Assembly (NCBI RefSeq): GCF_000816145.1
Contig: NZ_CP007141.1
Location: 2,046,001-2,110,000, forward strand
Reading direction: 5' to 3'
Source of the DNA: Pseudothermotoga hypogea DSM 11164 = NBRC 106472
Lineage (GTDB): Bacteria > Thermotogota > Thermotogae > Thermotogales > DSM-5069
Length of the DNA stretch: 64,000 nt
The position numbers and the translations under genes were made by a program. The notes under the pieces were generated by a model. The model was not told the origin of the DNA, ran no database searches, and worked only from the letters and a program-made list of their open reading frames with translations. The stretch's first letter is position 1, and the number at the start of each line of letters is the position of its first letter. Below are positions 35,998 to 46,018 of this stretch, one piece after another.

Positions 35998-38232
35998 TCA
36001 CTTCAAACCCGTCCTTGCGATACCCTGAACGAAGTACCGCTGCGTGAAAAGAAACAGCACGATTATCGGCAGGATCGAGAAGGTGGCAGCGGCCATGAGC
36101 ATGTTGTACACCGTGCCGACGTCCGTGCTGAAGGTTTGAAGGCCAACAGGCAGCGTTCTGAACTTGTCCTTGTTGGTCACGATGAGCACCCACAAGAACG
36201 CGTTCCAGCTTCCAACGAACTTCAAGAGTGCGGATGTCACGATCGCGGGTTTCGACAAAGGAACGACCACTGTCCAGAGGAACCTCCAGTGGGAACAGCC
36301 GTCTATCTTGGCAGCGTCCTGCAGTTCTCTGGGAAGCGTCAGAAAATGCTGTCTGAGCAAAAAGATCGCAAAGACACTCACGATCCACGGTATTATGAGC
36401 GCATAGTAGGTATCAATCCAACCGAGCCTCGAAATCGTTATGAAGTTTGGAACAAGCAGAACTTCTCCAGGTATCATCATCGTACTCAAAAACAAGCTGA
36501 AGATCAATCCTTTACCCGGAAAACTCATCAAAGCGAACGCATACGCTGCCATGGCACAGAGGATAATCTCAACGACTGTGGTCACGGTCGAGACGAACAC
36601 GGTGTTGATGTAGTAGATACCAAACGGTGCGCTCCGCCAAGCGGCAACGTAATTGTGAAAGACATTGCCAAGGATTTCTCCGAACGTGTAATCCACCCGC
36701 ACATCGTAACGCTCATCCTCGAGATAAACCGGATCAACGTCTCGCAGCACGAGTTCTATCGTCTGGTTCTGTTTCAATCTCGCCTCGTTGACGAAATCGG
36801 GAGCCTGGACGATCTTCATCAGGCTTTGAACCCTTGATTGGAGCGATCTGAGCTTGCCTATCGTGTCTATCTCACTGCACACTTTCTTCAAAGCTTCGAA
36901 GAATTCGTTTTCTTCCACATTCTGAGTCAACTGCTCCATCCTACCCAGCACTAAAGCTGCAGCCATGCTGTCTTGTGATCGCAACCACTGTTTCAAGCTT
37001 TCAGCATCCTCGAAAGCTTGAAGACTCAAAGATTTCGAATTCAAAAGGTTCAACAGCTGTGAACCCAACTGTTTCATTTGCTGAACGTAGACTCTAATGC
37101 TCTCAATTCCGAAAGTGAGAAACTCGGAGTACAGTTTTTCGTCGATTCTCTTTTCCACTCTTTCTGCAAGCCCATCCAGAGATCTGTTCAGCTCCTGCTC
37201 AACGATCGCTTTCAGTTCTTCTGGCACATCGATCTGGTTTAGAGACAACAAAAATTCGTCTTTCTTTTCTCGTTCATCCATGAATCTGAACTTCACAACG
37301 ACTGAGCCAACACGTTCTTTCTGAACCGACTGGAAGAAATCATGCACGAACAGATAAGTCTCGAGTCGATCCAGCACGGTTCGAACCGTTTCCAAGACTC
37401 TCTGTTCGTAGAGCCGGATCACGGGATTGTTCCTTAATGGTTCACTCAGGTTGACGGTGTCGAGCTTCTCCATCCAAACGTTCAGTTCACGACGGATACT
37501 ATCCATTTCCGTTAGATCCAGAATCGCTGTCTTTCCCTTCTTGAAGATCGTCACAGATCCAACGACGTCTGCGCAGGCTTTCTTAACCGATTCCATGAAC
37601 TTAGAAAATTCGCTCCTGTTATCTTCGGGTATCCTCGACACATAGCGTGATAGAATCTCGATCTGTTCGATGGAAGAATTCGCTGTTTTTTCGACCAGCT
37701 CGACGTAGTTTCTCCGATCGAGATACGCATCTTTTCCGTGCAAATACAGAGCGAAGAATCTGCTGAAGAAAGTTTCTGCGTCGGAGCTCTCGTCGAGAAT
37801 TTGCAACACTTCTTTCTGTTTTGTGTTTTTCACCAGAGCGCTGGAAAACTCTTCGAACACGCTACTCTCCAGTTTGCCACGAAGGAACCCCGCATCTGTT
37901 GGGAAAGAAATCGTCATCGTACCCCTGTACACGGGATCATCGTCTATCTGAATTCGTAAGACATTCTTTTCCGTCTCACTCTGAACGAGCACGAGCGCTT
38001 CTCTCAGCGTCAAACCCTTCCAATCCAGACCACCGATGGAACCTCGTGACACGTTGGTTTTCAAATGCCACGTTCTGGAAAAATTCTTGCTCGTCCAGAT
38101 CGGAGGCCAGCGTTCCACCTCGCTCCGCGTTTTGAAAGACGTGGAGACCATCCACGCAAACGGCATGAGCATCACCACAGCACCTATCGAGAGCAAGGTG
38201 TAAATCAGAAAACTACTCAACGGACGTCTCAT
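35998..38232 (-). CDS. MalG-type sugar ABC transporter permease with a large extracytoplasmic insertion
   Basis: 744 residues; MalG-type permeases are usually near 280. Residues 1-40 hold the first membrane helix (SFLIYTLLSIGAVVMLMPFA) and the conserved MVSTSFK. Residues about 50-520 are a soluble, mostly helical insertion rich in E, K, L and S. From about 527 the normal core resumes: NYVAAWRSAPFGIYYINTVF, membrane helices, the EAA loop ELQDAAKIDGCSHWRFL and WNAFLWVLIVTN. The insertion sits where the short periplasmic loop between helices 1 and 2 should be, so it is outside the cell membrane. ATG 38232 has GAGGTGGAG upstream. No binding protein or ATPase gene is adjacent. Confidence 0.88.
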   Translation of the reverse strand: MRRPLSSFLIYTLLSIGAVVMLMPFAWMVSTSFKTRSEVERWPPIWTSKNFSRTWHLKTNVSRGSIGGLDWKGLTLREALVLVQSETEKNVLRIQIDDDPVYRGTMTISFPTDAGFLRGKLESSVFEEFSSALVKNTKQKEVLQILDESSDAETFFSRFFALYLHGKDAYLDRRNYVELVEKTANSSIEQIEILSRYVSRIPEDNRSEFSKFMESVKKACADVVGSVTIFKKGKTAILDLTEMDSIRRELNVWMEKLDTVNLSEPLRNNPVIRLYEQRVLETVRTVLDRLETYLFVHDFFQSVQKERVGSVVVKFRFMDEREKKDEFLLSLNQIDVPEELKAIVEQELNRSLDGLAERVEKRIDEKLYSEFLTFGIESIRVYVQQMKQLGSQLLNLLNSKSLSLQAFEDAESLKQWLRSQDSMAAALVLGRMEQLTQNVEENEFFEALKKVCSEIDTIGKLRSLQSRVQSLMKIVQAPDFVNEARLKQNQTIELVLRDVDPVYLEDERYDVRVDYTFGEILGNVFHNYVAAWRSAPFGIYYINTVFVSTVTTVVEIILCAMAAYAFALMSFPGKGLIFSLFLSTMMIPGEVLLVPNFITISRLGWIDTYYALIIPWIVSVFAIFLLRQHFLTLPRELQDAAKIDGCSHWRFLWTVVVPLSKPAIVTSALLKFVGSWNAFLWVLIVTNKDKFRTLPVGLQTFSTDVGTVYNMLMAAATFSILPIIVLFLFTQRYFVQGIARTGLK

Positions 38233-38242
38233 TTTCTCCACC

Positions 38243-39490
38243 TCATGACACGTACTCCACAACGCTCCTGCCGACCTTGAACTGGATCAGTGTGAAAAGA
38301 AGAATTATTGCGAACAATACGTATGCAGCCGCGCACGCTATGCCCATTCGCTGCTGAACGTAAAATCTGTCGAAGACGTAATAGACCATGGTCAGGCCAC
38401 TGTTGTTGTATGGCCCGGGTAAGCCACTGTACAACACATAGATTTCTGTGAAGACTTTGAACGCGTTTATCAGAGACACAATCAGCAAGAAAAAGGTGGT
38501 GGGACTGAGCAGAGGCCAAGTTATGTAGAGAAACTTCTGGCCAACGCTGGCTCCATCAACTTCCGCAGCCTCGTAGTAAGAACGATCGATGCTCTGAAGA
38601 CCTGCAAGAAAGATCACCGCATTGTAGCCAACGGTTCTCCAGATGGACACGATGGCGATGGTGGGAATCGTCCACCGTTCGTCCTTCAACCACGCGATCT
38701 TCTGAACGTTGAAGAACGAAAGAAAGTAGTTCAGCAAACCGTACGCGTCGTCGAAGATCCATCTCCACACGAGCGATATGGCCACAACGGAGGTCACGAA
38801 GGGTACGAAATATGCGGTTCTAAAGAAAGCTCTGAGTTTGATGTTCGAGTTCAGCATCAACGCGATCCCGAGCGCCAGGCCAATCGTGATAGGAACGGTG
38901 AGCACTACGTAGTAAAACGTGTTGAACATTGCCTTCACGAAGAGATTTCTGTCCCTACCCTCTAACAAGAAATCGATGACGGTGTAAAAACGTGTGTCGA
39001 ACGCGAGCATGAGCGTTACCGAACCCATGACACCCGCAATCAAACCCGGAATGTGCCTGGAAAGATATTGTTTGGTCCTCAAAACTGTAAAGATGAAAAG
39101 CAACAGGCAAAGACCAAGGACGAAGGTTCGAAAGATCGACTCATTGAAAACGTAGAGAAGAATCGATACGACCAGAAGAAACCACGCCACTTTACTTTTT
39201 CTGACGGCGCCATACAACGCAACGACGATAAACATCGAAACGAAGATCAAAAAGCACGTCCAAAGAAGAGCCTCCGCGAAGCTGTGGTCCATCGGTGGAA
39301 AGAACCTGAATATTTCCCTGTAATTCTCGAATCCTGCAAAAACAGGATTTCTCATGTTCCTGAAATCCCATCTGAAGAAGCTGAGAACGAACGAAAAGGC
39401 AACGGGCCAGAACACGAACGTGCCCAAAATCAAGAACGATGGCACCAAGAACAGATAGGCCAGCAACGCCTCGCGGACCCTTCTCTTCAC
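38243..39490 (-). CDS. MalF-type sugar ABC transporter permease with extra helices
   Basis: 415 residues versus about 290-300 for most MalF-like permeases. After the first helix (LLAYLFLVPSFLILGTFVFWP) and the WDFRNMRNPVFAGFENYREI loop there are several extra hydrophobic segments (ALLWTCFLIFVSMFIVVALY, WFLLVVSILLYVF, TFVLGLCLLLFIFTVL) before the standard core with AMFNTFYYVVLTVPITIGLA, FRTAYFVPFVTSVVAISLVW and the EAA loop YYEAAEVDGASVGQKF. It is the partner of the following MalG-like gene. Start GTG 39490, 10 bases after hslU. Confidence 0.88.
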   Translation of the reverse strand: MKRRVREALLAYLFLVPSFLILGTFVFWPVAFSFVLSFFRWDFRNMRNPVFAGFENYREIFRFFPPMDHSFAEALLWTCFLIFVSMFIVVALYGAVRKSKVAWFLLVVSILLYVFNESIFRTFVLGLCLLLFIFTVLRTKQYLSRHIPGLIAGVMGSVTLMLAFDTRFYTVIDFLLEGRDRNLFVKAMFNTFYYVVLTVPITIGLALGIALMLNSNIKLRAFFRTAYFVPFVTSVVAISLVWRWIFDDAYGLLNYFLSFFNVQKIAWLKDERWTIPTIAIVSIWRTVGYNAVIFLAGLQSIDRSYYEAAEVDGASVGQKFLYITWPLLSPTTFFLLIVSLINAFKVFTEIYVLYSGLPGPYNNSGLTMVYYVFDRFYVQQRMGIACAAAYVLFAIILLFTLIQFKVGRSVVEYVS

Positions 39491-39500
39491 AGAGATCGCC

Positions 39501-40889
39501 TCACAAGATGTAAGAGCTCAGGTCCTCGTCCGCAGCTATGGCCCCGATCTTTTCCTTCACGTATTTCGCGTCGACGACGATGCTCTTTTCAGAAACATCG
39601 GGAGCCTCGAAGGCGATGTCTTCGAGCACTTTCTCCACGACTGTGTACAGCCTTCGCGCTCCGATGTTCTCGAGTCTCTGGTTGAGGTCATACGCAATCC
39701 TGGCTATCTCTTCTACCCCGTCCTGTGTGAAAATCAGTTCGATACCCTCAACTGCCAGCAGGGCCTGGTACTGTTTGGTAATTGCGTTCTCTGGTTCGGT
39801 GAGTATCCTCACAAAATCTTTCTGGCTCAGTGGTGAAAGTTCAACTCGAATGGGGAATCGACCTTGAAGCTCCGGCATCAAATCCGATGGCCTGCTCATG
39901 TGGAACGCACCGGAACCTATGAAGAGTATGTAATCCGTCCTAACGGGCCCGTACTTCGTCATGATCGTTGTACCCTCGACGATGGGCAGAAGGTCTCTCT
40001 GAACACCCTGTCTTGAAACGTCCGGTCCACTGCCTGAAGATTTGACCGCTATCTTGTCGAGTTCGTCTATAAAGATTATACCTCTGTTCTGAGCCCTATC
40101 GAGCGCCTCTTGAACGACCTTGTCCAGGTCTAAAAGCTTCTCAGCTTCGATGGGCAAAAGAACTTTACGCGCTTCGGCAACGGTGAGCCTTTTTTTCTGC
40201 TTCGTCTTCGGCAGCAGACTACCGAGCATGTTGCTCAGATCGATACCGAGATCTTCCAGCTCTCCGGATCCAACGATTCCCATGAAAGGTGTGGCTTCTT
40301 TCTCGATCTCGATCTCGATCATTTCGTTTTCCAGTTCCCCACTTCTCAGTTTCTGCCTCATTTCTTCCCGTTTCTGTCTGATCAACCTTCTTTCCTCGAC
40401 ACTCTGCTGTGGTTGCTGCTGCATGCCAAAAAGTCCCATCAATCCGAGAGGCTGAGGTTTCCTGCTTTCTGGCACCAGAGCATCTAAGATTCTCTCTTCC
40501 ACCATCGCTTCAGCCTTCTCTCTGACTTGTTCCATCATTTCCTTCTTGACCATGTTCACACTTATTTCGACCAGATCTCTTATCATCGATTCAACGTTCT
40601 TTCCCACGTATCCTATCTCCGTGAACCTGGTTGCTTCCACTTTGAGAAAGGGAGAACCAGAGAGTTGCGCGAGTCTTCTTGCAATCTCCGTTTTTCCAAC
40701 GCCCGTGGGACCTATCATGAGGATGTTCTTGGGAAGCACTTCTTTTTGCCACTTCTCTGGTAACTTCTGCCGTCTTATGCGGTTTCTTATGGCTATCGCA
40801 ACGGCACGTTTTGCTTGATGCTGGCCAACTATGTACTTGTCGAGCTCCGCCACTATTTGTTTCGGGGTCAGTTCATCGAAGTTCGTCAT
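39501..40889 (-). CDS. hslU: ATP-dependent protease ATPase subunit HslU
   Basis: 462 residues. N-terminal [21 protein letters not shown], Walker [36 protein letters not shown] with the pore GYVG, the intermediate domain, Walker [32 protein letters not shown], and the C-terminal DEDLSSYIL that docks into HslV. It unfolds substrates for HslV. ATG 40889 follows AGGAGTGAGG, 14 bases after hslV. Confidence 0.97.
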   Translation of the reverse strand: MTNFDELTPKQIVAELDKYIVGQHQAKRAVAIAIRNRIRRQKLPEKWQKEVLPKNILMIGPTGVGKTEIARRLAQLSGSPFLKVEATRFTEIGYVGKNVESMIRDLVEISVNMVKKEMMEQVREKAEAMVEERILDALVPESRKPQPLGLMGLFGMQQQPQQSVEERRLIRQKREEMRQKLRSGELENEMIEIEIEKEATPFMGIVGSGELEDLGIDLSNMLGSLLPKTKQKKRLTVAEARKVLLPIEAEKLLDLDKVVQEALDRAQNRGIIFIDELDKIAVKSSGSGPDVSRQGVQRDLLPIVEGTTIMTKYGPVRTDYILFIGSGAFHMSRPSDLMPELQGRFPIRVELSPLSQKDFVRILTEPENAITKQYQALLAVEGIELIFTQDGVEEIARIAYDLNQRLENIGARRLYTVVEKVLEDIAFEAPDVSEKSIVVDAKYVKEKIGAIAADEDLSSYIL

Positions 40890-40903
40890 CTCGCCTCACT
40901 CCT

Positions 40904-41434
40904 TTAAAGTTCCTCGATCGTGATGTTGCTGTTTGTGTATATGCATATCTCACTCGCGATCTGCAAAGATTTCTCCGCTATCGCTCTTGCGTCGAGGTCG
41001 GTGTTTCGCATTAGAGCCCTCGCAGCGGCCAGCGCATACGGCGCACCAGAGCCGATGGCCGCCACGTTGTCGTCGGGCTGAACGACTTCTCCCGTACCAG
41101 ATATTATGAGCACGTTGTTCCTGTCTGCAACGAGTAAGAGAGCTTCCAACCTTCTCAAGATCCTGTCCGTCCTCCAATCCTTCGCCAGTTCCACCGCGGC
41201 TTTCAACAGATTGTTTCCCCACTCTCTGAGTTTCGCCTCGAAACGATCGAACAGGGCCATGGCATCTGCGACCGAACCTGCGAAACCCGCTAAGACTTGA
41301 CCATCAGCGATTTTCCTGATCTTCCTGGCGCCATGTTTGAGTACCGTGTTGCCATAGGTTACCTGACCATCTCCCGCCATGACGGTTTTACCGTTTCTCG
41401 AAACAACGAGTATAGTTGTAGATCTCCAACTCAT
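40904..41434 (-). CDS. hslV: ATP-dependent protease peptidase subunit HslV
   Basis: 176 residues. After a five-residue propeptide (MSWRS) comes [20 protein letters not shown], so the first Thr is the catalytic N-terminal nucleophile after processing, as in other HslV with short leaders. [20 protein letters not shown] and [16 protein letters not shown] are further family marks. ATG 41434 is preceded by AGGAGGTGAGCCA and overlaps the stop of the upstream giant membrane gene (ATGA). Confidence 0.97.
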   Translation of the reverse strand: MSWRSTTILVVSRNGKTVMAGDGQVTYGNTVLKHGARKIRKIADGQVLAGFAGSVADAMALFDRFEAKLREWGNNLLKAAVELAKDWRTDRILRRLEALLLVADRNNVLIISGTGEVVQPDDNVAAIGSGAPYALAAARALMRNTDLDARAIAEKSLQIASEICIYTNSNITIEEL

Positions 41435-44400
41435 TGGCTCACCTCCTCGAGAACGTTGTAAAATGCTACGAATCTGGAATACCTTTCCCAAAGTTTCAGT
41501 GCCATGGGCACGTTGTTCACCACAACCTTTATCTCCTGAACTGCCTGGTTGAGCTTGTTCTGATCTTTGATCACGTTTGATAGCAATCTCTGCACTTCGT
41601 TGATCATCGCGCTCGTAAGACTCGACACCAGGCTGTGAGCCTTGTTCACATCACCGCCTTGAATCGCCGTCAGTTCATTGTTTATCGCCATTTTCCAGTC
41701 TGCGGATTTGAACTGCGACTCGATTTGATCTGAAAGTCCCTCGACGATCGATTGCACGCTCTTTATCCTCACGCTCGGTACGTTCTCCTTCGATAGTATC
41801 CGTTCGATCGCCTTCGACACGTTCTGGAGGTACTCGTCTATGGTTTTCTTGAGATCCAATCTCTGTAGTTCGCTCGCTATTCGCTCGAAACTCGGTTTGT
41901 AATCTTCACGCATTGTTTGTAGAAGTTCATTTGCACGAACAGGATCGTGTGCTCTCAAAAACTGGACTGCGACGAGATAGATCAATGCAGCGCCATCTGG
42001 AACGCCCCAGACCCCCTTAGAAGCAACGGCTTCGCACGCCCAAATCTCTTTACGAGCCAGGTACTGCAGAAATTCTATGGCTTTATCGTTCGTCAAAGAT
42101 TCGAAGCTCGCCAACTGTACTGCCAACACCCTGTAGATGTCTTCACCCTGAATCGCCCTCAGCGTATCGGGATTTTTCCATTCGGGATATCTGTTCCAAG
42201 AGTCTGGCAAACGATACACTGTGCCCTTCGCCCAGTATATGAACTCGTCTCGATACTTTTCGTAGAGCCCTTCGAGCTTCTGCAGTACCGCTTTACCAGT
42301 TTCATTTTCTTGGAGATAGTCCAACTGGCGTCTCAACTGTTTGATAGCACCCGCGAGCGTTGCGTACCTCGCGGCGAGAGCCTTGTAGGTGTTTCGCTCG
42401 TTGAAACTCAGCAACGATGTTTTGAACAGCGCGCAGGAATCGATCATCGCCTGAAGATACGCTATGGTGCTCTCATCGATCGAATTGGGATTGGACCTCC
42501 TCAAATCCATCAAGAAGAGCAGATCTGAGGTCTTGAACTGAGGTGCGATGACACTTTGGTAATCATCGTAGTTCTGAGTCAGAACCGACGTTTTTCCATC
42601 CTTCAGAGCATTCGTAAGCCCACTGATCCTTTCCCCCCTCAGCGCCAGAGAAGCAAGATAGAAATGTGATTTTCCGTACGTGTGGTTCAGCTTGACGGAT
42701 TTCAAGAGGTTCTCCATGGCCAGTTTCGAATGCTGTTGCTGCAGTCGCTGTATCTCCTTCAAGCCGTTTCTCACCTTTTCAAGGTCGTTCGTGATGCTGG
42801 TTCTCATCGAAACGATTTGATTTATTCTCCTCTTTTCTACCTCTACAGGATCGAGGTTCTCGATCTTGAAGTTCTCAGGCCTCAAGTTGACGAACGGGCC
42901 AGACAGGTTCTCGAGCTCCTCCAACCTCGTCAAGAGCGTTTTTTCAAGTTGCTCCAATCTGTTCTTCTCACCTTCCAGATTGGCGAGGAAGCTGTACGAG
43001 CTGTTCCCACTCTTGAAGTAGACTTCAGAAACGAAGTAGTTCCACTTAAGATAGGTCGTCGACAACACTGTGAACAAAGCTAAGACCAACGCCACGGCGA
43101 GCTTGAAACCACGCAGGTTGATTCTCCATGACAGAAACCCGTTTTCAATGGGATTGAAATGAACTCCTGTCGCAACCGCAGCGTAGAAGATCGCAAGCAA
43201 CGAGTTCGGCAAAAGATGGCCTGGAAAGCTGAAAAAGCTTTGAACCATGAACCCTACAAAGCCCACACTCATGGCCAAGAACAAGAGAAAGTCCTCAAAG
43301 CTCTTCAACTTCTTGAAACGGTTCAGGGCGTACACACCGAGCAAGACGGCCAAAACCAACAACGTGACAAAACCGAGTACACCCATTTCACCCAGCACCT
43401 GGAAATAATCGTTGTGCGTGCGTTTGAAGTTGTTCCATACGTAAAGGAATCGAGGATGTTTCTCCATCACTTTCGCCAGCTCTTCGATGGCGAGAATTTG
43501 GTAGGTACCTATACCTGTACCTATCCACTTGCTTTTTTTCCACTGTTCAACGGCAGAAAGCCACGCTAAGAGCCTTTCTTCCGCGTTCGAAGCGAAAACT
43601 TGGGGGGCGAACCTTCCAAGGAGTGAAACTGTTCCATACCTCGTCAGCGGATTGTCCGTGTTGTAAACGACAAGCACCGCTATCGACAGGATCACAAGGA
43701 GAACAAAGATGATTCTGTTGAAGCGTTTTAACTGTTCTCCGAACGGCGCCTCTTCTCTCTCTTTGTTCCTACGATAGATGAGATAAAAGAAAACGAAGAG
43801 AAAGATCATGATCGCGAGCGCTATGTATTCTGACCTGGTTTGGCCTATGGCGATCACGATCAACGCCAAAAGGAAGTAAACCAGAGAAAAGATCTTGACC
43901 ATCACATACTCTTTCTTCTTCGCGTTCTTCCAACCGTAATTGTTCGAAATGATGAAATAGAGGCTGACGGGTAACAGCATTCCAAGATAATTCGTCACGA
44001 AGATGACGTTCCCAACGCTCGATCTTATCGTGACCCTGTCGAAAGGTGCACCGACGTTTCCGAAGAAAATACTGGTTCCGGTGTAGAAATTGAGCAAACT
44101 ATCTATCGCCACAACCATGCCAGATGCGAGGAATGTCAGTAAAAGTCTCGTTATGACGTCCCTCGAGCGTGTTCTGTTCGAAAAATAAAGCGCCATGAAT
44201 GCCGTGAGGAGAGTGTAGAGGGCTATGTCGATGGAGTATCTGAAGTAAAAACGGTTGTTCTGAAACACATACAGCGTGGAGAGCAGAGCGCACGCAGCGA
44301 AGATGAACCAAAGCAGGTTCGCAAAGGATAGATGCAAGCTCAGTTCGAACTTGTTTCTCTTGGACCATTCTATCAAGAGCAATATCACTATCAACAGTGC

Positions 44401-44517
44401 GAAAAGAGTGATGAACGCGTATTTGGGCACGCTGAACTCGTAAGTGATTTTCCTGTTCGCCAAAAGTGCGATCACGATTATGCTGACATGCAGCATCGCT
44501 TCTTCCAATTTCTTCAT
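41431..44517 (-). CDS. O-antigen-ligase-like membrane protein with long C-terminal helical domain
   Basis: 1028 residues from ATG 44517 (GAGGAGG upstream). The N-terminal part of about 470 residues has about eleven to twelve membrane helices and the Wzy/WaaL-type signature: a long periplasmic loop with [35 protein letters not shown] and [18 protein letters not shown], where the H of the THNDYF motif is typical. The remaining 550 residues are soluble and largely helical (coiled-coil near [19 protein letters not shown], and [20 protein letters not shown] resembling a TPR). Family members join glycan chains to an acceptor; the substrate is unknown. It is first in line before hslVU. Confidence 0.8.
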   Translation of the reverse strand: MKKLEEAMLHVSIIVIALLANRKITYEFSVPKYAFITLFALLIVILLLIEWSKRNKFELSLHLSFANLLWFIFAACALLSTLYVFQNNRFYFRYSIDIALYTLLTAFMALYFSNRTRSRDVITRLLLTFLASGMVVAIDSLLNFYTGTSIFFGNVGAPFDRVTIRSSVGNVIFVTNYLGMLLPVSLYFIISNNYGWKNAKKKEYVMVKIFSLVYFLLALIVIAIGQTRSEYIALAIMIFLFVFFYLIYRRNKEREEAPFGEQLKRFNRIIFVLLVILSIAVLVVYNTDNPLTRYGTVSLLGRFAPQVFASNAEERLLAWLSAVEQWKKSKWIGTGIGTYQILAIEELAKVMEKHPRFLYVWNNFKRTHNDYFQVLGEMGVLGFVTLLVLAVLLGVYALNRFKKLKSFEDFLLFLAMSVGFVGFMVQSFFSFPGHLLPNSLLAIFYAAVATGVHFNPIENGFLSWRINLRGFKLAVALVLALFTVLSTTYLKWNYFVSEVYFKSGNSSYSFLANLEGEKNRLEQLEKTLLTRLEELENLSGPFVNLRPENFKIENLDPVEVEKRRINQIVSMRTSITNDLEKVRNGLKEIQRLQQQHSKLAMENLLKSVKLNHTYGKSHFYLASLALRGERISGLTNALKDGKTSVLTQNYDDYQSVIAPQFKTSDLLFLMDLRRSNPNSIDESTIAYLQAMIDSCALFKTSLLSFNERNTYKALAARYATLAGAIKQLRRQLDYLQENETGKAVLQKLEGLYEKYRDEFIYWAKGTVYRLPDSWNRYPEWKNPDTLRAIQGEDIYRVLAVQLASFESLTNDKAIEFLQYLARKEIWACEAVASKGVWGVPDGAALIYLVAVQFLRAHDPVRANELLQTMREDYKPSFERIASELQRLDLKKTIDEYLQNVSKAIERILSKENVPSVRIKSVQSIVEGLSDQIESQFKSADWKMAINNELTAIQGGDVNKAHSLVSSLTSAMINEVQRLLSNVIKDQNKLNQAVQEIKVVVNNVPMALKLWERYSRFVAFYNVLEEVSQ

Positions 44518-44528
44518 GCGCTTCCTCC

Positions 44529-45215
44529 TCACCCTTTGAAAATCAGCACTAAGTAATCTATTATGGGGGACAAAACCAAAGCGGGTAGCAAGTTACCCAC
44601 CTTGATGTCCCTGACCTCGAGCAACCTCAATCCGATCGCAAGAACGATGAGACCCCCGGCGCCCGTGAAGTTTGCGAGGTAAGTCTGCTGCGTCAGGAAC
44701 GAAAGTTGCGATGCCAACAATACCATACCACCCTGAACGAGCAGAACGACGACACTCGTGAGAAGCACGCCGACGCCGTAGAGTGAGGCCAGAACGATCG
44801 AGGAAATGAAATCCAGTACAGATTTCACATAGATCAATGTACCATCGTTCAGCAGGCCAGCTCTCACAGAACCAACGATCGTCATGGGACCGACGAGGAA
44901 CAGCGTGGTCGCTGCCACGAAACCCTTCGCGAACCTGGTCGAATCCTTCGAGAACTTACCAACCCTCGACAGTTTCTCTTCTATGTCGAGTGTTTCACCA
45001 AGGATTGCACCGAGTGCGAGAGCGAGCAGAACGATTATGAAGTTCGAAGTGTCGAGAGTCATCTTGATCCCAACACCAACCGTGGTCAAACCCACTGCCT
45101 GGAAGAGGACCTTCTTGAACCTTTCGGAAATCGCTTTGCCAAGAGCCATGCCCAGCAAAGAACCAGCGAGCACGCACGCGGAATTGATCAAGACCGAAGG
45201 ATGTATTTGAAGCAC
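44529..45215 (-). CDS. DUF554-family membrane protein
   Basis: 228 residues, about seven hydrophobic helices. It has the marks of the DUF554 (YdfK/YqgA-like) family: VLAGSLLGMALGKAI, KKVLFQAVGLTTVGVGIKMTL, ALALGAILGETLDIEEKL, VGPMTIVGSVRAGLLNDGT and ATGAGG-like FTGAGGLIVLAIGLRLLEVRDIKVGNLLPAL. Function is unknown; a transporter role is often guessed. The GTG at 45215 touches the AGGAG site directly, so the true start may be slightly downstream. It opens the minus-strand train and is divergent from coaX. Confidence 0.85.
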   Translation of the reverse strand: MLQIHPSVLINSACVLAGSLLGMALGKAISERFKKVLFQAVGLTTVGVGIKMTLDTSNFIIVLLALALGAILGETLDIEEKLSRVGKFSKDSTRFAKGFVAATTLFLVGPMTIVGSVRAGLLNDGTLIYVKSVLDFISSIVLASLYGVGVLLTSVVVLLVQGGMVLLASQLSFLTQQTYLANFTGAGGLIVLAIGLRLLEVRDIKVGNLLPALVLSPIIDYLVLIFKG

Positions 45216-45235
45216 CTCCTCTCGAGGTTTATTAT
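45207..45235 (+). promoter_or_regulatory. Promoter for coaX
   Basis: TTGAAG at 45207-45212, 17-base spacer, TATTAT at 45230-45235. Transcription would start near 45242, right at the GGAGGTGG ribosome site (45242-45249), so the leader is about a dozen bases. The same A/T block read on the minus strand gives TATAAT (45231-45236), usable for the DUF554 gene. Confidence 0.5.
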
Positions 45236-45253
45236 ACCTTTGGAGGTGGAGCG

Positions 45254-46018
45254 ATGGTCATCCTGTTCGACATTGGAAACACGCAAACTGTGCTGGGCGT
45301 TACCGACGACGGTGTGACATTCCACAAGTGGAGGTTCTCCACGCAACGATCGGGAACGGAGGACGAGATATTCGCCGTCGCATCCATTTTACTCGAAAAA
45401 CTGTTTGGAACGATACCACACTTCGAAGGTGCCGTGATCGCTTCGGTCGTACCGTCTCTGAACTACGTTTTTCAGAGACTGGTTGAGAAGTACTTCAGCA
45501 TCGAGTGCACGTGGGTGGAAGCAGTGAACTCGTCGATGGTGAAATGGAACGTGAAGAATCCTTCTGAGATAGGTGCGGACAGGGTGGCGAACGTCTTCGC
45601 CGTTGTGTTCGACCATCCCGACGCATTGGTGATAGATGCTGGAACTGCCATCACGATAGATGTTTTGAAGGATGGAAACTACGAAGGTGGAGTGATAATG
45701 CCAGGACTGATGACCGCGGCCTACAGCCTGTTCGAAAAGACTGCGAAGCTTCCTCAAGTCGATCTCCACGTGCCGACAAACTGCGTGGGCAAAGATACTT
45801 CCGAGAACATCAGGATAGGCATCGTGAAAGGTACCGCTTACGCACTGAACGGTCTGATCAAGGAAATGAAGACCATTTACGATACACCTCCAATGGTGTT
45901 CCTCACGGGTGGTCAGAGCAAGGTTTTGGAGAAGCTCGTGGAGCATGATCATCTCGATCCTGATCTGACGTTGAGGGGGATGTTCAAATTCTGGCAAGTA
46001 AAAAGAAGATCGTTCTGA
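45254..46018 (+). CDS. coaX: Type III pantothenate kinase CoaX
   Basis: 254 residues. ASKHA-fold motifs: LFDIGNTQTVLGV (phosphate 1), ASVVPSLNYVFQRL, VNSSMVKWNVKNPSEIGADRVA-like block with GADR, VIDAGTAITIDVLKDG and VFLTGGQSKVLEKL. It makes 4'-phosphopantothenate, the first step to CoA. ATG 45254 follows GGAGGTGGAGCG. The 3' end overlaps the probable start of the next gene by 31 bases. Confidence 0.96.
   Translation: MVILFDIGNTQTVLGVTDDGVTFHKWRFSTQRSGTEDEIFAVASILLEKLFGTIPHFEGAVIASVVPSLNYVFQRLVEKYFSIECTWVEAVNSSMVKWNVKNPSEIGADRVANVFAVVFDHPDALVIDAGTAITIDVLKDGNYEGGVIMPGLMTAAYSLFEKTAKLPQVDLHVPTNCVGKDTSENIRIGIVKGTAYALNGLIKEMKTIYDTPPMVFLTGGQSKVLEKLVEHDHLDPDLTLRGMFKFWQVKRRSF

Noticed and set aside
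35974-36837. Plus-strand open frame of 287 codons opposite the permease gene
   Set aside because: Low-complexity, highly charged translation with no pattern; opposite strand encodes clear permease helices.
45389-45997. Minus-strand frame opposite coaX
   Set aside because: coaX has complete kinase motifs on the plus strand; the minus frame has none.
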